In this document: positions 1-8,557 of the stretch, piece after piece
Layout of the letters: each line of letters begins with the position of its first letter
Position numbering within the stretch: position 1 is the stretch's first letter
Source of the DNA: Halalkalicoccus sp. CG83
GTDB taxonomy: Archaea > Halobacteriota > Halobacteria > Halobacteriales > Halalkalicoccaceae
NCBI RefSeq assembly: GCF_037081715.1
Contig: NZ_JAZDDH010000001.1
Span: 558,001 to 622,000 of the forward strand
Reading direction: 5' to 3'
DNA: 64,000 nt
Translations under genes and position numbers: made by a program
Notes under the pieces: model-generated
What the model was told of the DNA's origin: nothing
The model's database searches: none
Seen by the model: only the letters and a program-made list of their open reading frames with translations

Positions 1-429
1 GAACGTGCGAAGCAGATCCTCGTCCTCTCGACGGGCAAGAACGTCGCGCCCGGGCCGCTCGAGGACGCGTTCGCCGCGAGCGACGTCGTCGAGCAGTGTC
101 TGGTGATGGGCGACGGTCGGAAGTTCGTCTCGGCGCTGATCGTCCCCAACGTCGAGGGTCTCCGCGAGTGGGCCGCGAGCGAGGGGATCGACCTGCCCGA
201 GGACGACCGCGACCTCCGTCGGGATGACCAGGTCCGAGAGCGGATCGAGGAGGAGGTCGACCGGGTCAACGAGCGCTTCGGGTCCCACGAGCGGATCAAG
301 CAGTTCCGTCTCGTCTCCGAGGAGTTCACCGAGGAGAACGGCATGCTCACGCCGACGATGAAGAAGAAACGCCGCAACATCCTCGATCGATTCGCCGACG
401 AGATCGAGTCGACCTATCAGAAAGAGTAG
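1..429 (+). CDS. AMP-dependent acyl-CoA synthetase, C-terminal part (partial)
   Basis: The frame is open from the first base of the window, so the gene begins outside it; 142 residues are visible. The sequence matches the C-terminal lobe of long-chain fatty acid:CoA ligases: an STGKNVAPGPLE segment corresponding to the hinge that follows the adenylation domain, then GDGRKFVSALIVPN, then a basic tail (TPTMKKKRRNILDRF) carrying the conserved lysine region. Members of the family activate fatty acids to acyl-CoA with ATP. Substrate specificity cannot be read from this fragment. Nothing downstream appears to be co-transcribed with it. Confidence 0.85.
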   Translation, partial: ERAKQILVLSTGKNVAPGPLEDAFAASDVVEQCLVMGDGRKFVSALIVPNVEGLREWAASEGIDLPEDDRDLRRDDQVRERIEEEVDRVNERFGSHERIKQFRLVSEEFTEENGMLTPTMKKKRRNILDRFADEIESTYQKE

Positions 430-431
430 GT

Positions 432-757
432 GTGTTCAGTGACTCACCGTCGGCGTTCTTGCCGAACGGCACGACAACTCCACGGGCGACTTCCGGAGCA
501 CGACCCGTTTCCGTCCTGCGCCCTCGACGGTCGTATCGGAGAGGACGACCGTTGCCCCGTACCGGCCTGGCGGGCGTTTCTCGGTGCTCTGATCGCTTCT
601 CGCCGAGGACCTCCCGAACCGGTGTCTGATTCGCGCTGGTGGGACGCGACGGCGAGAACCGGGTTCCCGACGCCGACGACACGCCCCAGTACGGCGACCA
701 CGTCACCTTCCTCGGCCAGATCGAGGCGGTCCGGGAGGCCGTCAGTTGGCTTCACCC
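432..757 (+). pseudogene. Decayed RCK/TrkA-C domain gene remnant
   Basis: No intact gene lies between the acyl-CoA synthetase and the phasin-like gene. Reading the single forward frame 432, 435 and so on gives two stretches that resemble TrkA-C (RCK C-terminal) domains: PSAFLPNGTTT...VSVLRP near 450-520, and FALVGRDGENRVPDADD followed by YGDHVTFLGQIEAVREAVSWLHP near 630-755. An in-frame TGA at 627-629 separates them, and the stretch between has lost all domain character. In intact proteins such paired domains bind nucleotide or ligand and gate potassium or other cation transport. I infer a remnant of a two-domain regulatory protein. The domain match is by eye only. Confidence 0.4.
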
Positions 758-914
758 CTCCCCCCGACTGACTCCTCATCACTCCGATCGACTTCCCTCA
801 CCGGAGGGTACTGTCAACGTAATACCGTGTCATATGATAACATTGATGTAGACGGTCGGTGAAGAGCAACGCGAACGGCCGCCGACCAGTCAACGACCAC
901 GAGCGAGACAACCC

Positions 915-1484
915 ATGCCTGACCAGAATTCCGGCCCACTGACGAACGTGTTCGAGCTTCAGCGTACCGCCATCGAACAGAGCCGCGACGCCTTCGAGCA
1001 GATGATCGACTTCCAACTGCAGTTCACCGACGCGGTCGTCTCCGGCACGGAGGCGACCAGTGAGCTCTACTTACAGGGTATCGAGACGAGTCGGAAGGCG
1101 CTACACAGCTATCTGGACGCCGTCGACGCAACGCTCCCCGGCTCCGACGACGCCGTCGCCCAGATCCGGGACACGATCGACGAACAGTTCGACCGGCTAG
1201 AGGACCAACAAGAGGAGGCGATGGCTGCGATGGAGGAAAGCATCGACGAAACCGAGGACGCCTCGGAGGTCTACCTCGACTCGCTGGACGACCAGCTCGA
1301 CGTTCTGATCGACGCCCACGAGCAGACCGAGGAACGGACCGTCGAGGCCCTCGAGCAGATCGAAACACAGGTCGAACGGATTCAGGAGGAAGGCCAGGAA
1401 CAGGCCGCCAGACAGGCCGAAGAGCTCCAGGAACGCGTCCAGGACTTCCAGGAGCAGATGCAGTCGACCAGTTCCGAGGACTGA
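915..1484 (+). CDS. Phasin-like acidic coiled-coil protein
   Basis: A 189-residue protein with no signal peptide or membrane segment. It is almost entirely amphipathic helix rich in Glu, Gln and Asp; the last 90 residues (LEQIETQVERIQEEGQEQAA...) look like a continuous coiled coil. The opening (NVFELQRTAIEQSRDAFEQMIDFQLQFTDAV) resembles haloarchaeal PhaP-type phasins, which coat polyhydroxyalkanoate granules, and the helical part of PhaE. No phaC, phaE or phaB gene is present in the window, so the phasin role rests on resemblance alone. About 85 bp upstream are AT-rich elements (near 818-845) that could serve as a promoter, leaving a leader of some tens of bases. Confidence 0.5.
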   Translation: MPDQNSGPLTNVFELQRTAIEQSRDAFEQMIDFQLQFTDAVVSGTEATSELYLQGIETSRKALHSYLDAVDATLPGSDDAVAQIRDTIDEQFDRLEDQQEEAMAAMEESIDETEDASEVYLDSLDDQLDVLIDAHEQTEERTVEALEQIETQVERIQEEGQEQAARQAEELQERVQDFQEQMQSTSSED

Positions 1485-1705
1485 GACACGGAGCGGGTTC
1501 CCCCGATCTACCCAATATGACGGGAAGTTCTCCCACGGTAACGGACAACAGCCGCGCACTGGCTGGAGTGCTCTGGATAAAGCTGGCGCCTGAGACGGTG
1601 CCTACTCCAAAAGCCGCCGAATCGTCGTCTACGAATCCGTTCTCCGAGAAGACAGAGTGCGACTCGTATCCCGTCTACGACCGTCTTACAGCGGTGAAGG
1701 AACCG

Positions 1706-2707
1706 TTAGGCGAACTTCGCTTCGAGAAGCGTCACTAACAGATAGGCCGCCAACCGTTGTGTGCCCTCCGTGGAATCGTAGGGCGGCGAGACCTCCATCA
1801 GGTCGACCGCGCCTACCGCGTCGTGGCTTCCGAGCACGCGCATCGCGGCGAGCGCCTCGCGCGCGGAGAGGCCGCCGGGGACCGGCGTACCGGTACCGGG
1901 GGCGACGGACGGGTCGACCCCGTCGATGTCGAAGGTGACGTACACCGCGTCCGTTCCGTCGGCGGCCGCCGAGACCGCTCGCTCGACGACCCGTTCGATC
2001 CCCGTTTCTCGTACTTCGTCCATCGTGAAGAGGTTCAACCCCACCTCGTCGGCGAACTCGAAGAAGTCGGGACTCTCGTAGCCGCGGATCCCGACCTGGC
2101 TGACGTACTCGTACTCCGTATACGAGGACTCGGCGGCGTGGTGGGTGCTCGAGCCATGGAAATGCTCGCCGAAGACGGCACTTTCGGAAACGGTGTCGGT
2201 GTGGGCGTCGATCTGGACTAATCCGACTGAATCGGCGCCGCTTCCCTCAGCGAACCCCTCGAAGGAGGGGTACGTACAGTAGTGGTCGCCCCCGAGGAGC
2301 ACGGGAAACGCCTGCTCGGCGACCGTCGCGACGTGCGCCCGGACGCTCTCCGCGGTCGTCTCGTGGTCCATCGGAAATATCGGAACGTCCCCGCAGTCGG
2401 CGATCGAGAACGAGGAGAGATCGACCTGCTCTCCCGTGCTCACGTTCGTCAGCCCGCCCTTGTAGCCCGAGAGGTACGCCCACCAGCCGCTGGCCCGGCG
2501 GATCGCCTCGGGGCCGTAGCGCGCGCCGGGGCGGTTGCTCACCGCGCCGTCGTAGGGCGCGCCGAGCACGCCCACGTCGAACGCGTCGAGCGTCTCTACC
2601 CCGTTCGGCTCGCCCTTCAGGAACGTGTTGAGGCCGGCGTACGCGAGCTCGACGTTCGATCCCGACACCCGATTACGGAACGCGGCGGCCGGCGAGCCGT
2701 CGCTCAT
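1706..2707 (-). CDS. Agmatinase-family ureohydrolase
   Basis: A 333-residue arginase/agmatinase-superfamily enzyme. The binuclear manganese signatures are visible: LLGGDHYCTY, the DAHTDT motif, and FDIDGVDPSVAPGTGTP. Family members hydrolyse guanidino compounds (agmatine, guanidinobutyrate, arginine and relatives) to urea and an amine. DAHTD is found in several subgroups, so the substrate is uncertain. Agmatinase is the commonest archaeal role, feeding polyamine or agmatidine metabolism. The length is normal. The ATG start overlaps the stop of a short upstream ORF (ATGA), and the nearest TATA element lies about 140 bp upstream, so translation is probably coupled to that leader. Confidence 0.8.
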   Translation of the reverse strand: MSDGSPAAAFRNRVSGSNVELAYAGLNTFLKGEPNGVETLDAFDVGVLGAPYDGAVSNRPGARYGPEAIRRASGWWAYLSGYKGGLTNVSTGEQVDLSSFSIADCGDVPIFPMDHETTAESVRAHVATVAEQAFPVLLGGDHYCTYPSFEGFAEGSGADSVGLVQIDAHTDTVSESAVFGEHFHGSSTHHAAESSYTEYEYVSQVGIRGYESPDFFEFADEVGLNLFTMDEVRETGIERVVERAVSAAADGTDAVYVTFDIDGVDPSVAPGTGTPVPGGLSAREALAAMRVLGSHDAVGAVDLMEVSPPYDSTEGTQRLAAYLLVTLLEAKFA

Positions 2708-2817
2708 CGTCCGCCACCCCTCTGCTCTCCGCCCCGTTCGCGTTCGATGTCGTCGCGGGAACGTGCCGCTCGGTCGGTCCCGAACGAACCGGCGGCGCCA
2801 TCGGCTGGCTCTGACAT
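2704..2817 (-). CDS. Short leader ORF coupled to the agmatinase gene (37 aa)
   Basis: An ATG at 2817 (minus strand) opens a 37-codon hydrophilic ORF (starts MSEPADGAAG, ends GGEQRGGGR). Its TGA overlaps the ATG of the agmatinase gene as ATGA. A TATAAA element at 2842-2847 lies about 27 bp before this ATG, the usual haloarchaeal TATA-to-start distance, so the transcript should begin at the leader ATG itself. I recognise no family. It is one of six such arrangements in the window. It could instead be untranslated 5' leader; the overlap and promoter position argue otherwise. Confidence 0.45.
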   Translation of the reverse strand: MSEPADGAAGSFGTDRAARSRDDIERERGGEQRGGGR

Positions 2818-3116
2818 GGTTCGAACGGCGTGGAGTGACCGTTTATACGTTGTGCGCGGATTCCGGAGCGTTCGATCGTCACGGCCCACCGATCAGTCGA
2901 CCGGCCGTGCGCCCGGCCGCTTGCTCGACCGTCCTCAGCGTCACGGTGGTCGTCGCGGAGCGTGGCGGTCTACGACTTCGGCTCGGATTTCTCCTTCCTC
3001 TGGACCGGCCTCGAGCCTCGCGGGTTCGCCGTCGCAAGAGAAGCTCGAACGCTGGCTTCGAGCATCGAGTCGGACAGCCCGAGCACCTTTATCCGCGAAC
3101 GTCGTGATTGATACGC

Positions 3117-4838
3117 ATGCTCCACGCCGAGGGCCCGCTCCTGTCGATCGACCTGACCGAACGCACCGTCGAGACCGAGGAGATCGACGACGTTCTCGAG
3201 TCGTTCATCGGCGGCCGCGGGGTAGCGACCGCGCTCGCACACGACCGCCTGCCGTTCGACGCCGACCCGCTCGGCCCGGAGAACCGCCTCTATCTCGCGA
3301 CCGGCCCGATGCAGCTCTCCCGGATGAGCTTCACCGGCCGTACGAACGCGACCGCCATCTCGCCGCTGACCGGCGGGCTGGCCTCCTCGAACGCCGGCGG
3401 CTTCATCTCGCGTAACTTCGCGGGCGCTGGCTACAGCGCCGTCGAGATCAGCGGCGAGAGCGACGAGCTCCTCGTGGTCCACGTCACCGACGAGGTCGAC
3501 GAGTCCGACTCGTCGGGCAGCCAGACGGAGTCTGGTCCTCGTGTCGAGTTCGAGGCGGTGCCCGACCTCGAGGGAGCGGAGGTTCCCGCGGTGACCGACT
3601 ACCTCCGCGATTCGCACGGTCTGGGCGCCGAACACGTCGCGGCGATCGGCCCCGCCGGCGAGAACCTCGTCAGGTTCGCCTCGATCATGACGAGCGAGAG
3701 CCGGGCGTTCGGCCGCGGCGGGCTGGGCGCCGTCCTGGGCGCGAAGAACCTGAAGGCGATCACGTTCGACGGCGAGTCGCATCCCGAGATCGAGATCGAC
3801 CCCGTCCAGATGGAGGTCCACGGCGAGGCCGGCCGGAGCGACCACATCATGAAGCGCCAGGGAACGACGAGCGTCACGGACCTCGCCAACGAGGTGAACG
3901 GGATGCCCACCCGCTTCTTCTCGGAGCAGTCGTTCGAGGGGATCGAGGGGATCAACGGCGACGCGGTCGAGTCGAAGAAGTTCAAGAAGGGCACCTGCTC
4001 GTCGTGCGCGTTCGCCTGCAAACTCCCGACGAAGGACGAGGAGCGCGGCGTCGAGACCGAGGGCCCCGAGTTCGAGACGGTGATGGCGTTCGGCTCGAAC
4101 TGCGCGGTCGACGACATCGTCGACGTGATGCAGTCGAACGAGCTCTGCGACCGGCTCGGGATGGACACGATCTCCTGTGGCAACACCGTCGCGGCGTACC
4201 TCGCGAGCGAGGAGCGCTTCGGCGACGTCGAACTGATCCACGAGACCGTCGAGAAGATCGCCCATCGCGAGGGGATCGGCGACACCCTCGCCGAGGGGAT
4301 CGCGCGCTGTCACGACGAGCTCGGCGTGCCCAACTGGACGACCAAGAACCTCGACTTCGCCGCCCACGAGGGCCGAACCCTCCACGGCCAGGGGCTCGCC
4401 TACGCCGTCGCGAACCGCGGGGGCGATCACATGTACTCGACCTTCTACGCCTGGGAGTACCCGCTGGTCGACAAGAGCGAGGCGTTCCCTCAGGACGGCT
4501 TCGAGGGCAAGCCGCCCGCGGTCGCCGAACAGGAGAACACCCGCGCGCTCGAGGACTGCGGCGTGATCTGTCGGTTCTCGCGCGGAATGATGAACCCCGA
4601 GCGCTACGAGGCGCTGTTCGGCGCCGACTACGACGAACTGCTCGACGTGGGCGCCCGGATCGTCGAACTCGAGCGCCACTTCAACAACCGGCGCGGTTTC
4701 GACCGTTCGGACGACGAGCTTCCCTACGATCTCGAGGGCATCGAGGAGGCGATCTCCGAGTACTACGAGGTCCGCGGCTGGAACGACGACGGCACCGTCC
4801 CCGGGGGTACCGTGGGGGACACGCCCGCCGACGACTGA
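3117..4838 (+). CDS. Aldehyde ferredoxin oxidoreductase (tungsten)
   Basis: A 573-residue AOR-family enzyme, close to the usual 600. Such enzymes oxidise aldehydes to carboxylic acids with ferredoxin, using a tungsten-bispyranopterin and a [4Fe-4S] cluster. Visible are the N-terminal GGRGVA pterin region, an FGRGGLGAVLGAKNLKAI segment, the cluster motif CSSCAFAC (C-x2-C-x3-C), and a late cysteine in LEDCGVICRFSRG that would supply the fourth ligand. ATG 3117 is preferred over TTG 3108 because a TTTATC element at 3088-3093 lies 27-29 bp before it, giving a leaderless mRNA. The gene stands 110 bp before eutB, so acetaldehyde made from ethanolamine is a plausible substrate (inference). Confidence 0.88.
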   Translation: MLHAEGPLLSIDLTERTVETEEIDDVLESFIGGRGVATALAHDRLPFDADPLGPENRLYLATGPMQLSRMSFTGRTNATAISPLTGGLASSNAGGFISRNFAGAGYSAVEISGESDELLVVHVTDEVDESDSSGSQTESGPRVEFEAVPDLEGAEVPAVTDYLRDSHGLGAEHVAAIGPAGENLVRFASIMTSESRAFGRGGLGAVLGAKNLKAITFDGESHPEIEIDPVQMEVHGEAGRSDHIMKRQGTTSVTDLANEVNGMPTRFFSEQSFEGIEGINGDAVESKKFKKGTCSSCAFACKLPTKDEERGVETEGPEFETVMAFGSNCAVDDIVDVMQSNELCDRLGMDTISCGNTVAAYLASEERFGDVELIHETVEKIAHREGIGDTLAEGIARCHDELGVPNWTTKNLDFAAHEGRTLHGQGLAYAVANRGGDHMYSTFYAWEYPLVDKSEAFPQDGFEGKPPAVAEQENTRALEDCGVICRFSRGMMNPERYEALFGADYDELLDVGARIVELERHFNNRRGFDRSDDELPYDLEGIEEAISEYYEVRGWNDDGTVPGGTVGDTPADD

Positions 4839-4948
4839 GGACCGTACGCCGCTCCACGGAAGCGCAACCGGGCTTTCGTGACCGCAACTGCGCTTTGATA
4901 GCACGGGGCGAACGGTGAAGTGCACGCCTCGCCTACCCCTCGGGCGAG

Positions 4949-6307
4949 ATGTCGACAGAGCCGATTTCGAAGGGAACGGGGGAGTTCGACTCGCTTCGAG
5001 CGGTGTTGGCGAAGGCGAACGAGCGAAAGACCGGCGACGAACTCGCTGGAATCGCGGCGGACTCCGACGCCGAACGAGTCGCCGCCAAACGCGCGCTCGC
5101 CGGAACCACCCTCGAGACGCTCCGGGAGAACCCGGTCGTCCCCTACGAGGAGGACGAGGTGACCCGCGTCATCCAGGACGCGGTCCGCGAACCGGTCTAC
5201 GAGCGCATCAAGGAGTGGACCGTCTCCGACCTCCGGGAGTTCCTGTTGAGTGCGACCGATCGCGAGATCCGCGCGATCCGTGCGGGGCTCACCAGCGAGA
5301 TGATCGCCGCGGTGACGAAGCTGATGTCGGCGATGGACCTCGTGCTCGCGACCTCGCGCATGACGGTCACGGCACGGTGTAACGCCATGGTCGGCGAGCA
5401 AGGGACGCTCTCGTTTCGCCTCCAGCCCAACGACCCGTCCGACGACGTCGACCGGATCCTCGACGGCGTCCGCGAGGGGCTCTCCTACGGCGTCGGCGAC
5501 GCGGTGATCGGGATCAACCCCGTCGAGGACGGCGTCGCGACGACGACCCGGATTCTGGAGGCGACCCACGAGTTCATCGAGGCACACGACGTGCCGACGC
5601 AGAACTGCTGTCTCGCACACGTCAGTACCCAGCTCGACGCGATCCGGGAGGGTGCGCCCGCCGATCTGCTCTTTCAGAGCCTCGCGGGCACCGAGACCGG
5701 AAACGACGAGTTCGGCGTCGACGTCGCGCTGCTCGACGAGGCCCACGAGGTCGCCCAGCGCCACTGTACCTCGTCGGGACCGAACGTCACCTACTTCGAG
5801 ACCGGCCAGGGCTCGGAGCTCTCGGGCGACGCCCACCACGGCGTCGATCAGCTCACCCTCGAGGCGCGCTGTTACGGCCTCGCGAAACGCTACGACCCGT
5901 TTCTCGTCAACACGGTCGTCGGGTTCATCGGCCCCGAGTACCTCTACGACGGCAAGCAGGTGATCCGCGCCGGCCTCGAGGACGTGTTCATGGGGACGCT
6001 CCACGGAATTCCGATGGGGATCGACGCATGCTACACCAACCACATCCAGGCCGATCAGGACGACGTCGAGGCGCTCTCGATGCTGCTGAGCGCGGCGGGG
6101 GCGAACTTCTTCATCACCGTCCCGATGGGCGACGACGTGATGCTCAACTACCAGTCCAACAGCTACCACGACGCCGCGGCGCTCCGGGAGCTGTTCGATC
6201 TGCGCCCGGCGCCCGCGTTCGAGACGTGGCTCGAGGAGCGTGGCTTCCTCGAGGACGGCCGGCTGACCGATCGGGCGGGCGACCCGACGGTCCTCGCGGG
6301 ACCATGA
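4949..6307 (+). CDS. eutB: Ethanolamine ammonia-lyase large subunit
   Basis: A 452-residue protein, matching the family length of about 453. With EutC and adenosylcobalamin it cleaves ethanolamine to acetaldehyde and ammonia. EutB signatures include LTSEMIAAVTKLMSAMDL, GTLSFRLQPNDP, GDAVIGINPV, QNCCLAHVSTQ and a C-terminal IDACYTNHIQADQDD region that belongs to the TIM-barrel active site. The residues around the substrate pocket appear intact. The stop overlaps the eutC start (ATGA). Upstream, a TTTGATA element at 4894-4900 may give a separate promoter with a leader of roughly 25 bases. This is unrelated to the 'EutB' of bacterial ectoine operons. Confidence 0.93.
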   Translation: MSTEPISKGTGEFDSLRAVLAKANERKTGDELAGIAADSDAERVAAKRALAGTTLETLRENPVVPYEEDEVTRVIQDAVREPVYERIKEWTVSDLREFLLSATDREIRAIRAGLTSEMIAAVTKLMSAMDLVLATSRMTVTARCNAMVGEQGTLSFRLQPNDPSDDVDRILDGVREGLSYGVGDAVIGINPVEDGVATTTRILEATHEFIEAHDVPTQNCCLAHVSTQLDAIREGAPADLLFQSLAGTETGNDEFGVDVALLDEAHEVAQRHCTSSGPNVTYFETGQGSELSGDAHHGVDQLTLEARCYGLAKRYDPFLVNTVVGFIGPEYLYDGKQVIRAGLEDVFMGTLHGIPMGIDACYTNHIQADQDDVEALSMLLSAAGANFFITVPMGDDVMLNYQSNSYHDAAALRELFDLRPAPAFETWLEERGFLEDGRLTDRAGDPTVLAGP

Positions 6308-7050
6308 GCGAACAGCGGGCGCCGGACGATGAGGACGACGCACTCGAACGGATCGCGTCGCGCTCGCCCGCTCGTCTCGGCGTCGGCCGCGCGGGTCCCC
6401 GACCGCGGACCGAGACACTGCTCGAGTTCCGCGAGGACCACGCGACCGCCCGCGACGCCGTGCTCACGCGGGTCGATGACGCGCTGCTCGAGGAACTCGG
6501 CCTCGTTCGGGTGCGAAGTCTCGCAAGCGACAAGGAGGAGTTCCTCGCACGGCCGGATCGCGGCCGCGAGATCTCCCCGGAGACCGCCGAAACCCTGCGT
6601 GAGTGCTGCGAGCACGACCCGCAGGTGCAGATCGTCGTCAGCGACGGGCTCAGCTCCACCGCGGTCGAGGCGAACCTCCCCGACCTGCTCCCCGTCCTGC
6701 TTGAGGAGCTCGGGGATGGAGAGCTCGACGTCGGCACGCCGGTGTTCGTCGAGTACGGCCGCGTCGACGTGATGGACGCGATCGGCGAGGAGCTCGGCGC
6801 CGAGAGCTGCGTGATCCTGATCGGCGAGCGTCCCGGGCTGGCGACCGCCGAGAGCCTGAGCGCCTACTTCGTCTACGGCCCCGAGCGGGGGACGCCCACC
6901 TCGCGAAAGTCGGTCGTCTCCAACGTCCACCCCGGCGGGCTCCCGCCGGTCGAGGCCGGCGCACAGATCGCCGACCTGCTCGCGGAGATGTGCGAGAAAC
7001 GCGCGAGCGGGCTCGAACTGCGCGAGGACGACCGTGAGTTCGCCACCTGA
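6304..7050 (+). CDS. eutC: Ethanolamine ammonia-lyase small subunit
   Basis: A 248-residue cobalamin-binding subunit. It starts at the ATG that overlaps the eutB stop. Family landmarks are IASRSPARLGVGRAGPRPRT near residues 14-33, ALLEELGLVRVRSLASDKEEFLARPDRGR, IVVSDGLSSTAVEANL, a VLIGERPGLATAESLSAYFVY stretch that contacts the nucleotide loop of B12, and SNVHPGGLPPVEAG near the end. It forms the hexameric EutBC complex. Overlap on both sides indicates a translationally coupled eutB-eutC-eutA unit. Confidence 0.92.
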   Translation: MSEQRAPDDEDDALERIASRSPARLGVGRAGPRPRTETLLEFREDHATARDAVLTRVDDALLEELGLVRVRSLASDKEEFLARPDRGREISPETAETLRECCEHDPQVQIVVSDGLSSTAVEANLPDLLPVLLEELGDGELDVGTPVFVEYGRVDVMDAIGEELGAESCVILIGERPGLATAESLSAYFVYGPERGTPTSRKSVVSNVHPGGLPPVEAGAQIADLLAEMCEKRASGLELREDDREFAT

Positions 7051-8461
7051 GACGTCCGAGACGCTGACGAGCGTCGGGATCGACGTCGGAACGACCACGA
7101 CGCAGGTCGTCGTGAGCGACCTCAGGGTTCGGACGACCGGCGCCGGCGGCGCGGCCCGCCCCGAGATCGTCGAGCGGACGGTCCGCCACCGGGGCGCGAT
7201 CCACGGGACGCCGCTCTCGAGTCCGGAGACGGTCGACGTCGAGGCCGTCGCCGCCCTCGTCGAGGGCGAACTCGAGGCGGCCGGACTGAGTTCGAGAGGG
7301 ATCGACACTGGCGCGGTGATCGTCACCGGCGAGGCGGCGCGCAAGCGAAACGCCGAGGCGCTCGCGAACCGGCTCGCCGACGGGAGCGGCGACTTCGTCG
7401 CCGCGAGCGCGGGCGCAGCTCTGGAAGCGATCCTCGCCGGGCGGGGCTCGGGCGCCGCCGCGCGAGCCGAGGAACGCGGTGAGACGGTCGCGAACGCGGA
7501 CGTCGGCGGCGCGACGACGAACGTCGCGATCTTCGAGGGCGGGGCGGTCCGCGAGACGCGCTGTCTCGACGTCGGCGGGCGACTCCTCACGCTCGAGGCG
7601 GGGGTCGTGACCGACCTCACGGAGCCCGCCCGCCGGCTCTGTGAGGCGATCGGACTCCCGATCGAACCCGGCGACGAACCCTCGGCCGACGAGCTTCGAA
7701 CGCTTGCCGGCGCGATGGCCGATCGGATCGTCGACTCTCTCGTCGGCCCGCCGTACGACGCGCTTACCCGCGAGCTCGCGATCGGGATGCTGCCCGACGA
7801 ACCCGTCGAGTACGACGCGGTGGTCTTCACCGGCGGCGTCGGGCGGCTGTTCGACGCCGATGTCGACTCCGGGGAGTACGGTGACGTCGGCCCCCTGCTC
7901 GCGTCGGCGCTCTCGGATCGGATCGCCGATTCGGGGCTCCCCGTCAGACGGCTCGCGGAGGACATCCGGGCGACGGTCGTCGGTGCGGGCAGCCACGCGA
8001 CGACGCTCAGCGGGCGGACCGTCCGCTTCGATCCCGATCGGCTCCCCCTTCGCGACCTGCCGGTCGTCTCTGCGGGCGACTGTTCGGAACTCGAGGATGG
8101 CGCGCTCGAAGCACGTTTCGAGGCCGCCGCTCGGTCGGCTGCCGAACGCCACCCGGGGACGGCGTACGCGCTCGCGATCGACGACGTGGGATCGCTCTCG
8201 TACGACCGATTGGGCGCGCTCGCCGACGCGCTCGTGCGCGTCGTGGACGACGCGATGCCGGCGGTGCTCCTGACGCGTCAGAACTGCGCGAAGGCGCTCG
8301 GCGGCGCGGTCGCCCGTCGCCTCGACGCCCCCGGACCGATCGCGATCGACGAGGTCGGCGCGGCGGACGGCGACTACCTCGACGTCGGCGAGCCGATCTC
8401 GGGCGGGGAGGCCCTCCCGGTCGTCGTCAAGACGCTCGCGTTCGGCGCATCGTCACGGTGA
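7034..8461 (+). CDS. eutA: Ethanolamine ammonia-lyase reactivating factor
   Basis: A 475-residue EutA-family ATPase of the actin/Hsp70 fold. It reactivates EutBC by exchanging damaged cobalamin for fresh adenosylcobalamin with ATP. The N-terminal phosphate-1 loop SVGIDVGTTTTQVVVSDL, a second phosphate loop NADVGGATTNVAIFEGG and the adenosine region AVVFTGGVGRLFD are visible. GTG 7034 is the start; it overlaps eutC by 17 bp. The presence of EutA supports a working, self-maintaining lyase rather than a stray gene pair. No shell-protein genes (EutS/K/L/M/N) or EutE/D/G follow. Confidence 0.9.
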   Translation: MSSPPETSETLTSVGIDVGTTTTQVVVSDLRVRTTGAGGAARPEIVERTVRHRGAIHGTPLSSPETVDVEAVAALVEGELEAAGLSSRGIDTGAVIVTGEAARKRNAEALANRLADGSGDFVAASAGAALEAILAGRGSGAAARAEERGETVANADVGGATTNVAIFEGGAVRETRCLDVGGRLLTLEAGVVTDLTEPARRLCEAIGLPIEPGDEPSADELRTLAGAMADRIVDSLVGPPYDALTRELAIGMLPDEPVEYDAVVFTGGVGRLFDADVDSGEYGDVGPLLASALSDRIADSGLPVRRLAEDIRATVVGAGSHATTLSGRTVRFDPDRLPLRDLPVVSAGDCSELEDGALEARFEAAARSAAERHPGTAYALAIDDVGSLSYDRLGALADALVRVVDDAMPAVLLTRQNCAKALGGAVARRLDAPGPIAIDEVGAADGDYLDVGEPISGGEALPVVVKTLAFGASSR

Positions 8462-8532
8462 GTCGTCGAGGCGGATATCGCCGGTCGTAGTGATTTCGTG
8501 CCGGCTCGTTCGACGGAGGAGCAACGATTATA

Positions 8533-8555
8533 ATCCGGGATACAGAATCCCGGAT
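8533..8555. promoter_or_regulatory. Perfect 9-bp inverted repeat operator between TATA and start of tctC
   Basis: ATCCGGGAT at 8533-8541 and its exact reverse complement ATCCCGGAT at 8547-8555 are separated by 5 bp. The element overlaps the end of an ATTATAA box (8527-8533) and ends 2 bp before the ATG at 8558, so it fills the space where RNA polymerase would start. Such placement is typical of a repressor site. The nearest candidate regulator is the FilR1-type protein encoded at 12781-13560. A hairpin at the mRNA 5' end is an alternative only if transcription starts further upstream than the TATA predicts. Confidence 0.6.
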
Positions 8556-8557
8556 CG

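Noticed and set aside
1485-1705. Short frames between the phasin-like and agmatinase genes
   Set aside because: No promoter, no homology and no coding-like composition; treated as a convergent intergenic region.
2970-4925. A 651-codon open frame on the minus strand opposite the aldehyde oxidoreductase
   Set aside because: It is the antisense of a strongly supported gene. High third-position GC keeps such frames open; the translation has no domain signal and is full of Arg/Val/Glu repeats typical of shadows.
4920-5162. A GTG frame of 80 codons starting about 27 bp after the TATA element upstream of eutB
   Set aside because: Unlike the leader ORFs it runs more than 200 bp into eutB in another frame and does not end on the eutB start, so it does not fit the pattern.
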